64,000 nt of DNA from Macrosoma leucophasiata (lineage: Eukaryota; Arthropoda; Insecta; Lepidoptera; Hedylidae): positions 960,001-1,024,000 of the forward strand of contig JAWQUS010000009.1 in NCBI GenBank assembly GCA_036365455.1. The letters run 5' to 3'. Every line of letters starts with the position of its first letter. Positions within the stretch are counted from its first letter, which is position 1. Both the position numbers and the translations under genes were made by a program. Shown one piece after another: positions 20,488 through 31,500 of the stretch. The notes under the pieces were generated by a model, which had not been told where the DNA came from, did no database searches, and saw only the letters and a list, made by a program, of their open reading frames with translations.

Positions 20488-21349
20488 ATAAGTATTGTAT
20501 TGTATTAAAATCACAAAACTTATTAAACTTATTTAGGTTTGTTATTTTAATAATTCAATATATGGTAAATACTTGAACATAAAACCCATTTTAACATTTA
20601 CTTACTTTTTTTCTAAAAGATTACATTTCACACATTCAGGTTCTATTTGCAACATTGATGTTTCGTAGTGCAATGAAATTTTATTTGGCTGTGCCCCCAG
20701 GTGGCAACAATTTCGGTGGCTATATCTATTGAACGACGCGGAATGACGCCCGGCGGCCCCAACCGATCTAATGTGGCGGAGGCACAATTATTTCTCAATT
20801 CACCTGAATTTGGGGCGTGGGCAAATCTAAAATACAAATTAGCAATTTAGTCGTTTTTTTTTTTAAATTTAAATATTATTTCAATGAAATTAGAAATTGG
20901 CGAAATATAATAATTAAGATCAACGAGGTTGTGTTTGCGTGATTAATCAAGAAATGTAGCTCTCACATTATAATTTAACACATTAAGTAGAATTAAAGAT
21001 TTTTTCAATTCAAACAATTATGTACAATTTTTCAGTTCATTGATATGTTTACAAGTACCTTAGCTCTTCAAAAAATTTCCTTACGTCAAATTATTTTATA
21101 TTTTAAGTCGAATTTCGATAATGCGCTTCACACTCTCTCCCTAGCCCGTAAGAGACTCAACGTGAAGATTAGAATTATTTTAATAATACTTGATTTCAAA
21201 GAGCAAAATTGTATAGCGAGAGTAAGAAATTTTTAATACTTTGTTTTCAGAACAAAAACTCTTAAAAAAACGTTGGACACGACATTCCTTTTGCTTTTCA
21301 TAAAATACAAAATATCATTCTGTCATGTCACTAAGATGTCATTAAAAGT
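20488..21349. other. Stretch without a recognised gene
   Basis: A GC-richer patch at 20690-20815 stands out in otherwise AT-rich DNA, but no exon signature or repeat was recognised. 21115-21175 is a fragment of the 9746-type repeat. Confidence 0.4.
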
Positions 21350-21480
21350 AAGAAGTCGTGCTTAGTCATAAAACGCGAGCGAAAATTTGATGGAAATGAA
21401 CTGGTGCGCGAAACCCAACAATTTGTTACAGGTGACGTGAACAGTCACCTTGAGCGACCGACTTGTGGAACTCGAAATTT
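21350..21480 (+). repeat. Dispersed repeat K, copy 1
   Basis: GTCATAAAACGCGAGCG, GGAAATGAACTGG and CCAACAATTTGTTACAGGTG match the opposite strand of 24040-24150. The two lie inverted about 2.6 kb apart. Confidence 0.65.
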
Positions 21481-21825
21481 ATGTTTTCTTTACTTAGCGA
21501 GTAAGCGGATAGTATTCAGCAAACATAACTTCACAACTTTATGAATATATTTCTTGGCAAACACAAACGCCTTCAAATGAAAAAACTGGTTTATCCTATG
21601 CGTGTTAAAATTTTGAAACTAGAACAATCTTGTAGCTTTCAACAATATAATGTAAGTAAAAAATCATTTACTAGGTAGGATAGTGAAGTCCCTACGCCTC
21701 TTGAAATTAAAAAAAAATCCACTTAATAATACATAGACAACCTTAAAAAACTAACTTTTTTTTCCGGCAATATCATGAATGTTATTTGACAAGGAATATA
21801 ATAAATATTGAAATAATGGCAACTC

Positions 21826-22171
21826 ATTATACGTTCCAATGCTGGGCACGAGTCTCTCCCCTCTTTGGGGGGTGGCCTGGAGTTTACTCCACCACGCTGC
21901 TCCAATGTGGATTGATGGAGATACGGGTTAGTGGCCAACCCGCTGTCGGATGTTTTCAAACCGCCCATAAGCCCTCCGACAAGGTTTAACTACTGCTACG
22001 AGTATCTATCGATAGCAATCGGGACCGACGGCTTAACGTGCCCTCCGAAGCACGGAAACGCGCATTTTAAGTTGCCACTAGTGGTCACCCATCACACACC
22101 TGACCGCGCCCATAATGCTTAACCAAGTAGGTCGCTTACGATCTACACCAGCCGCGGGGCCATGCACGCTA
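21826..22171 (-). repeat. Repeat-P copy 2
   Basis: It matches the reverse of copy 1: GAGGGCACGTTAAGC, CGGTTGCTATCGATAG and a GTGCCCAGCATTGG end on the minus strand. Confidence 0.72.
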
Positions 22172-22605
22172 CACAAGGAATATAACAACAACTTATAGTT
22201 TTCGTAAGATTATAATATCCATATTTCAATGCTAAGCCAATTTTATTGCAGCGCTCATTATATTGCACAAGCGAGCTCTACACTTAATACATTTAGCTTG
22301 AATGCCATTCATAACACGCGTAATGTCTCGCTACATGAAATATAGAGCAAATGCTTCTGTACAATTAAGGCTGTATGCGGGGAATGTGGAGCGCGGCTAC
22401 AGAAATATTATATTAATTTTCGCGGTCCTCAAGTATCCTTTACAAATGCAATATTGTATGAGACACTTGTGAAGAATGTAGTGTTTTCATATTGTAATTC
22501 AAAAGGCTTATTAAAAGTCGGGTGAGTCTTTAAAGGGTCTTTCTATTAGGTCGCTAGTTATCTGCTGAGTTTATTCACTTTTTTCACGTTTTTAATTAGA
22601 CTATT
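22172..22605. other. Stretch without a recognised gene
   Basis: I see nothing that can be supported. Confidence 0.45.
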
Positions 22606-22880
22606 GAACTGACTCCGTAGTCATGTGGTTAGAAGGCCACTTCTGTTACGTTGGGTGGGTTTGATTTCCGGGTCAGGGAGGTAAGTTTTTTTTTATTCTG
22701 GAAGTTTCGCACCCTGGGAGTTTGGTAATGTGTCCAGAGTTCTAAATAAGCTCTAAACCTATTAAATGAGAGATAACATTACTGGCGAATTGTAGGTGTG
22801 TATGCATGTATGCTCGAACGCATGCATTTAGATATACCTACCCCTTTGTGAATTACAGGAGTGAAGTTGCGTAGAATATT
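22606..22880 (+). mobile_element. tRNA-derived SINE-B copy 2, degenerate
   Basis: A tRNA-like head (ATGTGGTTAGAAGGCCAC; GGGTTTGATTTCCGGG) is followed by the SINE-B body (GAGTTTGGTAATGTG) and the tail TTACAGGAGTGAAGTTGCG. Confidence 0.6.
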
Positions 22881-23271
22881 CATGTATATAAAATCTTGTA
22901 AATCAAATATTTATAAAAATTATCTTTAGTGTATTCAATCGCACGTTCCTTAAATACATCAATTTTGAACCTAAAATAGATCGGTCGTACAAAACATAAT
23001 ATTGATTTAAAGATTCAGAGATCATTGATATAGACAGCATTGCTTTACCTAATCTTCTTACATGGGTTTCTTCTGACTACAGTAAAGACAGTCGTATCCT
23101 GACCACCAAAAGTAGCTTCTCGGGTCAGTGGTCTCTAACCGTTTATAGTTTTCATTCTATTATTTCTGGATTCTTTGACTCGACCTATACATTCATATTC
23201 AAGGGCGTCGCCAGGGGGTGACAGGGGATGGCACCTGAGCCTAGAGACTAAAAGAACGCCTAATTTACACA

Positions 23272-23898
23272 AAAGGAGATGTTGCGAGCTCGGCTTTGGT
23301 TCGTACACGTCCTCAAAAAATGGGTAAATTAAAGAAGAATCCGAAAAAAATACAATTAATTTATTCAAGAATATATTTTACAGTTACAACCACATTTCAT
23401 TCAAACGATTTTATAATTTTCAACCATCTTCAACATAACGGCGATACAGCCGACGCTTGGGATAGTACATATATGTAGATAAAACAAAACTAATGATATC
23501 TGTGTCTTACTAGTGCATCACATATTATCAAAAAAACTATGTATCGAATCGATCAATTTAACGAAGTTCCAATGTTTTTTTTTAATTGGAAATGATTACA
23601 TTACCTAGTATTAACACATGAAATCGATTTCGATAGTATTTAGAAAATATTACTTTTTTCTCCAAGTATAATAAAAATAAACAATAAAAAAAAATGAAAA
23701 TGTCATAATGACATCGCCCGCCATATTAGTCATGGTTTTGAGTTGCAATTCTAACTACAAATAATGTTTTGTAACTGCAAATAAAGCTAAATAAGTGAAA
23801 ACATGCAGTAAAAAACGTATTGATATTGATTTTGCCTGTTAATGATATTGTGTACAATACATGGCCGGAGGTCCATACATTTTTGCAATATCTCCTTT
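23272..23898 (+). mobile_element. MITE-D copy 2 (longer form)
   Basis: The ends AAAGGAGATGTTGC and GCAATATCTCCTTT give a 14-bp terminal inverted repeat with one mismatch. About 625 bp. It contains an internal segment (about 23480-23655) absent from copy 1. It is non-coding. Confidence 0.78.
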
Positions 23899-24039
23899 GA
23901 CTGATATCTGCCGTATTGGTCAATCTGCCCATCCTAGAGTTAAACTCCCCTTCTCTATTCTGCCGACTGGTGTCACTCGTACAAGTGCATACTTGTTTTA
24001 TTATTTAAAGCAAATGAAAGCATCACTTGAACAGGTAGT

Positions 24040-24150
24040 AGAGTCGTCAAGGTGACTACGCACGTCGTCGGTTACAAATTGTTGGGATTCACCGCCAGTT
24101 CATTTCCGTCATATTTTATGTTCGCGTTTTATGACATGTCAACGCGGCTT
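24040..24150 (-). repeat. Dispersed repeat K, copy 2
   Basis: It is the inverted partner of 21350-21480 (CAAATTGTTGGGATTC, CCAGTTCATTTCC, CGCGTTTTATGAC). Confidence 0.65.
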
Positions 24151-24322
24151 CGGTCTTTTATTGATGCCATAAAACAGACTGAAATAAGCCTATTTTTTTG
24201 AATAAGCTAAACATAATGTAGTTTGTGGCGCAGAAAATGATTTCGTACAATTTTAATCAGTTTTGACGAGCCAGTTTTTTCAGCGGTGCGTGACGATTGT
24301 CTGAACCGAGGATCCACGTTAC

Positions 24323-24494
24323 CAATCCTTAGGCCTAAAGTGTTATGCCTGTGTACCGGAATTTACAGGGCCGTACATTACCACCTTAGCGGAACATGAT
24401 AGTGCTGAACACTACCATTTAGCGGCAAGTAGATTAGGTAATGTGGTGGTGCCTACGCCCACGAGTTCCGTCACTGGAGCTCTACCAGCAGTAA
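24323..24494 (-). mobile_element. SINE-A copy 14, head half
   Basis: On the minus strand it keeps the head and 5' half; the tail side is missing. Confidence 0.75.
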
Positions 24495-24558
24495 ATGATG
24501 ATGTTTTAATCATGTCTCTAATTGAAAATCAACACTATATTTACACGACAACTATTTA

Positions 24559-24743
24559 TCTTAATATATATAAATCTCGTGTCACAATGTTTATCCTCAA
24601 TGGACTCCTAAACCACTTAACCGATTATAATAAAATTCGCACACCATGTGCAATTCGATCCAACTTGAGAGATAGGATAGCTTACATTACGCTATGACTA
24701 ATAGGAGCAGAGCAGCGCGGGCGAAGCCGGGGCGGGCCGCTAG
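24559..24743 (+). mobile_element. Non-autonomous Helitron, copy 3
   Basis: TC…CTAG, 185 bp, flanked by A and T. Nearly identical to copies 1 and 2. Confidence 0.9.
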
Positions 24744-25297
24744 TAACCTTTATAATTTGTTCACGGCTCAATAATTTAGGGATCGATAACTTTAAGAAAA
24801 GCCAGCTTAGCGTGAAATAAAACTCATGTCCCGTAAATTAATTGGCATAAAAGGAATTTTAACGGGGAAACTTTACGCCTGGGTATCGAAGGAAAATAGA
24901 GTTTAATTGTGTGCTGTGTATAATACCCATTTTAGGTATATTATAGTACCAGAGAATATAGGACGCAATTCTATTGACGTTTATACATACGCCCACTGCT
25001 GGATAATTAGAGGGGATATGCCATAATCACCACGCTACTCATACAGATTGGCTGTCACTGTGGTAGTAGTTTTATCGTGTAATGCTGCTGCCCACCCCGC
25101 CTTATTGCATTAAATTCCGCTGCGTTGGAATGGTTTAACATGAGTTTAACTGCCATTGTTCGGTGTGACAACCGAATGACAAAATTAACGAAAGAATTCT
25201 CCACCAGCAATGGGCGGTAAGATCATTACGTTCTTATGCCTCACACCTTTTGATATAGACCAACTTAATACATTTTAAAAAACTTACTCTTCAACAG
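24744..25297. other. Intron or upstream DNA before the first recognised receptor exon
   Basis: 24992-25214 is a degenerate Repeat-L copy (CCCACTGCTGGATAATTAG, AGTAGTTTTATCGTG, ACTGCCATTGTTCGG). The rest shows nothing. A pyrimidine-rich acceptor precedes 25298. Confidence 0.5.
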
Positions 25298-25544
25298 GTC
25301 GTAAACAGTGGAGGAACAGCCACAATAAACTGCACATGGGGCGGGTGGCCGGCGCCGCGATTAGAGTGGTTGCACAACGGTATACCTGTCAGCGCAGGAG
25401 TTGCCGGCGGCAGAGTGCGTGTGCAAAATAACGGGGAGCAACTTGTCATTGCCTCCGTACATCGAGCTGATAGAGGGGTGTACCAGTGCATGGCGAAAAA
25501 TGAGCGAGACTCGGCGCAGGCAAGCGCTGAGTTGAGATTGGGAG
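25298..25544 (+). CDS. Dscam-like: Dscam-like exon: Ig4 (whole domain)
   Basis: 247 nt, entering in phase 0 and leaving in phase 1; acceptor TTCAACAG, donor GGAG|GTTAGT. It encodes the strands [10 protein letters not shown], a core W (LEWLHNG) and [20 protein letters not shown], giving the cysteine pair about 50 residues apart. The SAQ…AELRLG ending is the Dscam Ig4/Ig5 boundary. It is the first exon I can recognise. Confidence 0.9.
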
Positions 25545-28500
25545 GTTAGTCAATTGATTGGTCTATTGCTCAATTTTTTTCTTAATAAAAAATGACAAAC
25601 AAATTCCTTCATATTTTCGTATCTGACAAATGTACCTGGAGATACATAAGTATCCTCTCCACCAATGAATCACAACCAACACATTTATTGTAACAGCTTT
25701 TAGTGACGATTATGAAACATCTTTTGACGCCTTTTAGTGCACATGTTCTGTTTAGGTGACATACGAATTCGTGATGTACTTGGAACAGAAGCAAAACAGT
25801 TTCGGTCTCGGGAGTGTGAGGCTGAAAGTGTAAGGGTAATTTCATATAGCTGCATACCGTTTCATGGGCGAGTTAACACGAGCCTCACAAGAGCATACTG
25901 TTGAGGTATCGCCTTGCTAGATCCATCGACCACACAAAATAGCTACTAGATCTAAACTAGCACGGCTAGAAACCAATACGGTCAGAAACCGTATGCCCAG
26001 AAGGGAGGGTAAACGTTTAGTTTTTTTTTGTCTTCTCCACAGACACAGCACCAGAGCTGCAGTACACGTTCATTGAGCAAGTCTTGAGGCCAGGTCAAGT
26101 GGTGACCCTGAAGTGTTCGGCAGCCGGCTCTCCACCACCACATTTCACTTGGATGCTAGATGGACAACCTCTGAACACCATGGCTAGAGGACACAGGTGA
26201 CTTGTGAACGGGCCTATGATGTTAGCAAACCAGAAGCGTTTCTCGAATATGCACTACTACACGCTGTTGTTTATGTAAAAATACTGCCTACTGTAATGTG
26301 GTTCTTTACCAAATAAGTACCTAATGTTGTGCGATCTGTAAGCCAGTATCTTGGGCAATGCTAAGCTGTGACAATTTAACGATTATAAGGATTATTGTTT
26401 GACTGTGGCTGTAGTTCACTGCAACTCAGGACTCTATTCCAAGCAGTAGTAGTGCATATTCATTACACAATACACAATAGGTACTTTATTCATTACACAA
26501 TAGGTACTTGTCACTTATACCATTATTTAGGGATTGTCTAAATAACGGTATTAGTGACAAGTACCTATTGTGTCATTGTTTCAATGGCCCGACAACAAAC
26601 TACTGAGGCCTCAGGGGTAGCAACGCATCTGCATTTTCACATCTAACCTTTGTGTATACGTGTCTATTAGCCGCAGCTATCATTTACCACTAAAGTGCGT
26701 TGTATGCTTGTATGCCACACATATATTAAAATCACAGTGGTGGCATCTATGTGGGTGCTAATGAGTCGGAAACAAAAATGCGTTTGAAATTAAACCAAGA
26801 TTAATAATTATTTTTTAAACCATGAAGTGCAAAGCATTCTGACCAACGTTAACCACTAGCTACTCTTTCGAGGAAACACGTATTAATAATTTAGCTAGCT
26901 TTCTATAGTTTATGGATTCAATAAAACTAAATGAATTTGAGTTCCAATTTCCTTTCAGATACAGTGTGGAGCAATTCGCGACCAAAAACAACGATGTGGT
27001 CAGTTACCTAAACATCTCGTCGGTGCGGTCTGAAGACGGTGGGCTGTACACTTGCAGGGCTGCCAACTCTCTCGGAGAAGTTTCACATACGTCGAGGCTC
27101 AATATTTATGGTAAGTGCTGCAGTTTTCAACATTATGATTACTCGAGCCGATACACGCCCACTACTGGACAAAAGCTTTCAACTTTACCCACCAAAGTAT
27201 TATTCGTCGTTAGGAAAAAATATGGCCCTGTTACTTCTGGCATAGAGGCATAACACCTTAGGGCTCTCACACATAACTGCGAATTCGCTTCGCATCGCAA
27301 ATATCTACGAGCATGCACGAATACATCTGTGGCGTTTGCCACTCAATAATTTATACAGCAGTGTAGTCTGTGCTGTGCACACCGGTCCGCAGTCCTGGTT
27401 AGCGGTCTGTTTCGGTACAACCCTAACCAGTTCCGGTCCGCAGGATTCGCGTCGGTTGCGGCGCGACACTAGGACAGCCATTTTTATACGCAGTTTTTCT
27501 CTGAGGACAGCGCAGAGATAGGCGTGAGATTCGGTATTGTCCTGTGTTTTTTTCCCTCAACAAGTTGTGAGTCAGTGTTGTTAAATGTTTTAAGTTATCA
27601 CACAGTCAAGTGTTATAATTGTGCGGCAAATATACGTTCATCCAACCGAACGGCGTTTTTATTGCCGGTGACGGCGACGTTCCACGGGCCTCTTGGGAGA
27701 CGGGGATCCTCTCCGGGCGCGCGACATACCTCGCCGCCCTCAAATCCCCAAAGTGGTGACCCCGACGTGATCGACGTCATCAACAGCCCGATTTCATCAC
27801 TTCGTTCATCGGCGTGGGCGCGCAAAAACGCGGCAAGCGCTCGCAGCGCCCCCATCGACAACCGAAGGAAACATCAACGGATGAGTGACAGCCGTCACTG
27901 TCAGCTGTCAGTGTGTCAAAGTGTCAGTGTCAGTGTATCAACAAGTCGACGTTACGTTCCTATTTACGAAAACTTCGTGCACATCAGACTTAAAAAACTA
28001 ACAGTGAAAAAAAAAGAAGGGACCTCTTAGCGCTGATTAGTTTGTATTAGCCTTAAGAGTACACCTGCTTTAACAATTCTGCATTTACACTAAATTTTAT
28101 CTCATTTATTTTACAAATTTTATAACATATTATATCAAACGACATGATGCTATGTGCCTGTTAACTTAATATTAATTACTGTGTGTGTGCTTGCTACTAA
28201 TTTTGTTTTTTTTTGTCATTGTTTACCTTATATGGGTATACCTATTTTACCTTTTTTGTGTGTATTTGATCGCTCGCTGCAACACTCTCCTACGGACTCT
28301 GGAAAATAACACCTTTTCTCATTTATTTGGTTTTGCTTGTGGTATCTGTGGGTTCAATTCCCATTCCATCCTAACACTTTCACTCTTTCCTGCACCTTTT
28401 GCCACCGCAATGGCTGAAGATTTACATGCACGCCTCGCTGCTCTTGAAGCTGAAAATGCTAACCTGCGTTCTTCACAGATGCAGCCAGCTCCTAGCCCTG

Positions 28501-31500
28501 ATACCTCGTCGGTGTGCCGCATAGCTGTTAAACTACCACCATTCTGGCCAGATAGGGCTGCAGTGTGGTTTGCACAGGCTGAAGCTCAATTTTTACTTGC
28601 TCATGTTAACACTGATGAGACCAAATATAGTCATATCCTAAGCAGGATTGACCACCAGATTGCCGGGGAAATAGAGGACGTAGTTACCAACCCACCTGCC
28701 AAAAATAAGTACGAGCACCTGCGCGACACCCTTATCAAAAGGTTTTCCTCCTCGGAAGAACAAAGACTAAGGAAACTGCTCAGTGAGGAAGAGTTGGGTG
28801 ATAGGAAACCAACTCAATTTCTCCGACACCTGAGGTCGCTTGCAGGCACTACATTGAGCGATGACAACATCCTACGCCAGCTTTGGCTGCGACGTCTACC
28901 TCAGCACGTCCAAGGGATTTTGGCTGCCCAAGCTGACCTTGGCCTGGACCGGATCGCGGATATTGCTGACAAGATTGTTGAAGCCCAACCAGGCTCTAAC
29001 ATATGCGCCGCTGCCGCCACGCCGTCTATTGCATCACTACTTGAACGAATAGAGGATTTGAGCAGGCAGATAGCCGCTCTCTCATCTGCCCCCACTAAAA
29101 ATTTCAGACGCCGCGACCGCTCCCTGTCCAGAAAAACTCCTCGCGATGTTTCCGTAGAGCGACACTGCTGGTACCACAAAAGGTTCGGTACAAAAGCCAG
29201 CAAATGCGTCGCTCCATGCGCCTGGAAGACGGGAAACTCCCAGGGCAGTCAGTAGCGGCGGCAACTGACTGCCACCAGATCCAGTCAACGGGCCGCCGTC
29301 TTTTCGTCACCGACCGCGTCACCAAACGTCGGTTCCTGATCGATACCGGATCGGACTTATGCTGCTACCCCCGCAGTTGGCTCGTAACCCGGAGGACACC
29401 CACTAACTATGAGCTCAGCGCAGCTAACGGCACCAGCATTAAAACCTATGGGACCGTCAACTTGACACTGAATCTCGGACTACGACGAAAGCTGGTATGG
29501 CAGTTCGTCGTCGCCGACGTCACTACGGCCATCATAGGTTCCGACTTCCTGTCGCATTACCACCTTTTGCCAGACTGTCGGACCAAAAGAATAGTCGACG
29601 GCACGACGAGCCTCGACGCGCCCGCTTCTCTTGGATCTTCGGCGCAGCCGAGCGTGAAAGCCGTGTCCTCACGGAACTCTGTTTTCACTCAACTGCTAGC
29701 TGAGTTCCCGGACATCACACGCCCACCCGGCCTGCCCAGGATTGCAAAGCATAGTACGGTGCATCACATCAAGACAACAGACGGGCCGCCGGTCTCTTGC
29801 CGTCCTCGGCGTTTGGCTCCTCAGAAGCTAGTCTCTGTAAAAAAAGAGTTCGAGGAAATGGTCCAAACTGGAACGGCGAGACCGTCAAAGAGTGCCTGGT
29901 CTTCACCGTTACACATGGCCCTAAAAAAGGACAATACCTGGCGCCCCTGTGGCGACTATCGGTCCCTTAATGCGCGAACAATACCGGATAGATACCCCGT
30001 CCGTCACATTAATGACTTCTCGCACAACTTAGCTGGCACCAAGGTCTTTACCACGCTTGATTTAGTCAAGGCCTATCATCAGATCCCGGTAGCTGAACAA
30101 GACATTTCGAAGACCGCCATCGTCACCCCGTTTGGCCTCTTTGAATTCCCATTTATGACCTTTGGTCTGCGTAACGCGGGCCAAACCTTCCAAAGATTTA
30201 TGGATGAGGTCACACGGGGTCTCGATTTCTGCTTTCCATATGTTGACGACATCCTCGTCTATTCAGCAGACGAGGCTCAACACCTGGAACACCTGCGGAT
30301 CCTGTTCAGGCGCCTCCAGGATTACGGGGTAGTGATCAACCCTTCTAAATGCGTCCTTGGTGCCCGCGAGGTGACTTTTCTGGGTTACAATATTAGTTCC
30401 GAAGGAACTAAAACCCCGCAAGAGCGCGTCCAAGCGATCCTGGATTTTCCCCCTCCGAAGACCGTCCAGGGCATGCGTCGTTTCCTTGGCATGCTTAACT
30501 ACTACCGTCGCTGCGTGCCGCGTGCCGCACTGTTTCAGGCACCACTCATCGATGCTGTGGTTGCTACCGGCGGCAAGGGCGCAAAACCATTTATTTGGTC
30601 ACCTGAGCTGCTGGAGCAATTCGAAGCGTGCAAACAGAGTTTGTCCTCTGCCACACTTTTACAGCACCCGAGAAACGATGCACCGCTGGGATTATTCACG
30701 GACGCATCCAGCGTACATATAGGGGCTTGCCTCCAACAAAAGATCGACGCCGAGTGGTTCCCCATAGCCTTTTTCAGTAAAAAGCTGACCACTCGCCAAG
30801 CACAATGGCCCGCCTATTACCGCGAGCTGCTGGCGGTCTACGAAAGCGTACAACACTTCCGCCACGTACTCGAGGTTCAGCACGTGACGATCTTCACGGA
30901 CCACAAACCTCTGCTGTATGCCTTCGTACAGCGTCGAGAAAAACTACCGCCCTCCCAGCTAAACCAGCTGTCTTTTATCAGTCAGTTCACGACTGACATT
31001 AAATACATAAAGGGCATAGACAACGTTGTAGCCGACGCTATGTCAAGAGTCGAGGCCATAGAATGCGAACAGGATTTCGAGGCTCTAGCCAAATCACAAG
31101 AGTCTGACAAGGAATTGAGCGACCTTCTTCGCCAAGGCAGCAGCCTTAAACTGTCCAAGGTTGAAATCCCTGGCAGTAACATCTCCATCTCTTGCGATGT
31201 CTCGACTGGCAAACCTCGTCCATATTTAACCCCTTCCTTCCGAAGAGCAATTTTCAACAAGCTACACAACCTGAGCCACCCAGGCGCACGTGCTACCACT
31301 CGCCTTGTGACCGAACGCTTTGTCTGGCCCTCTATCAACAAAGATTGTAAGGAGTGGGCTCGTACGTGTGAAGCGTGCCAACGCGCCAAAATATCGCGTC
31401 ACAACTCTGCTCCACTTGGTAGTTTCGACCTTCCACCTGGGCGATTCAGGCACGTCCATATCGACATTGTAGGCCCGTTACCGGTCTGCAATGATTTTCG

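Noticed and set aside
20643..20837. Possible exon in a GC-richer patch
   Set aside because: No Ig or FN3 signature and no consistent splice sites; the frames look random.
27524..28030. 168-codon frame in the Gypsy-2 leader
   Set aside because: It spans the LTR and untranslated leader, has no domain, and half of it is repeated in the 3' LTR.
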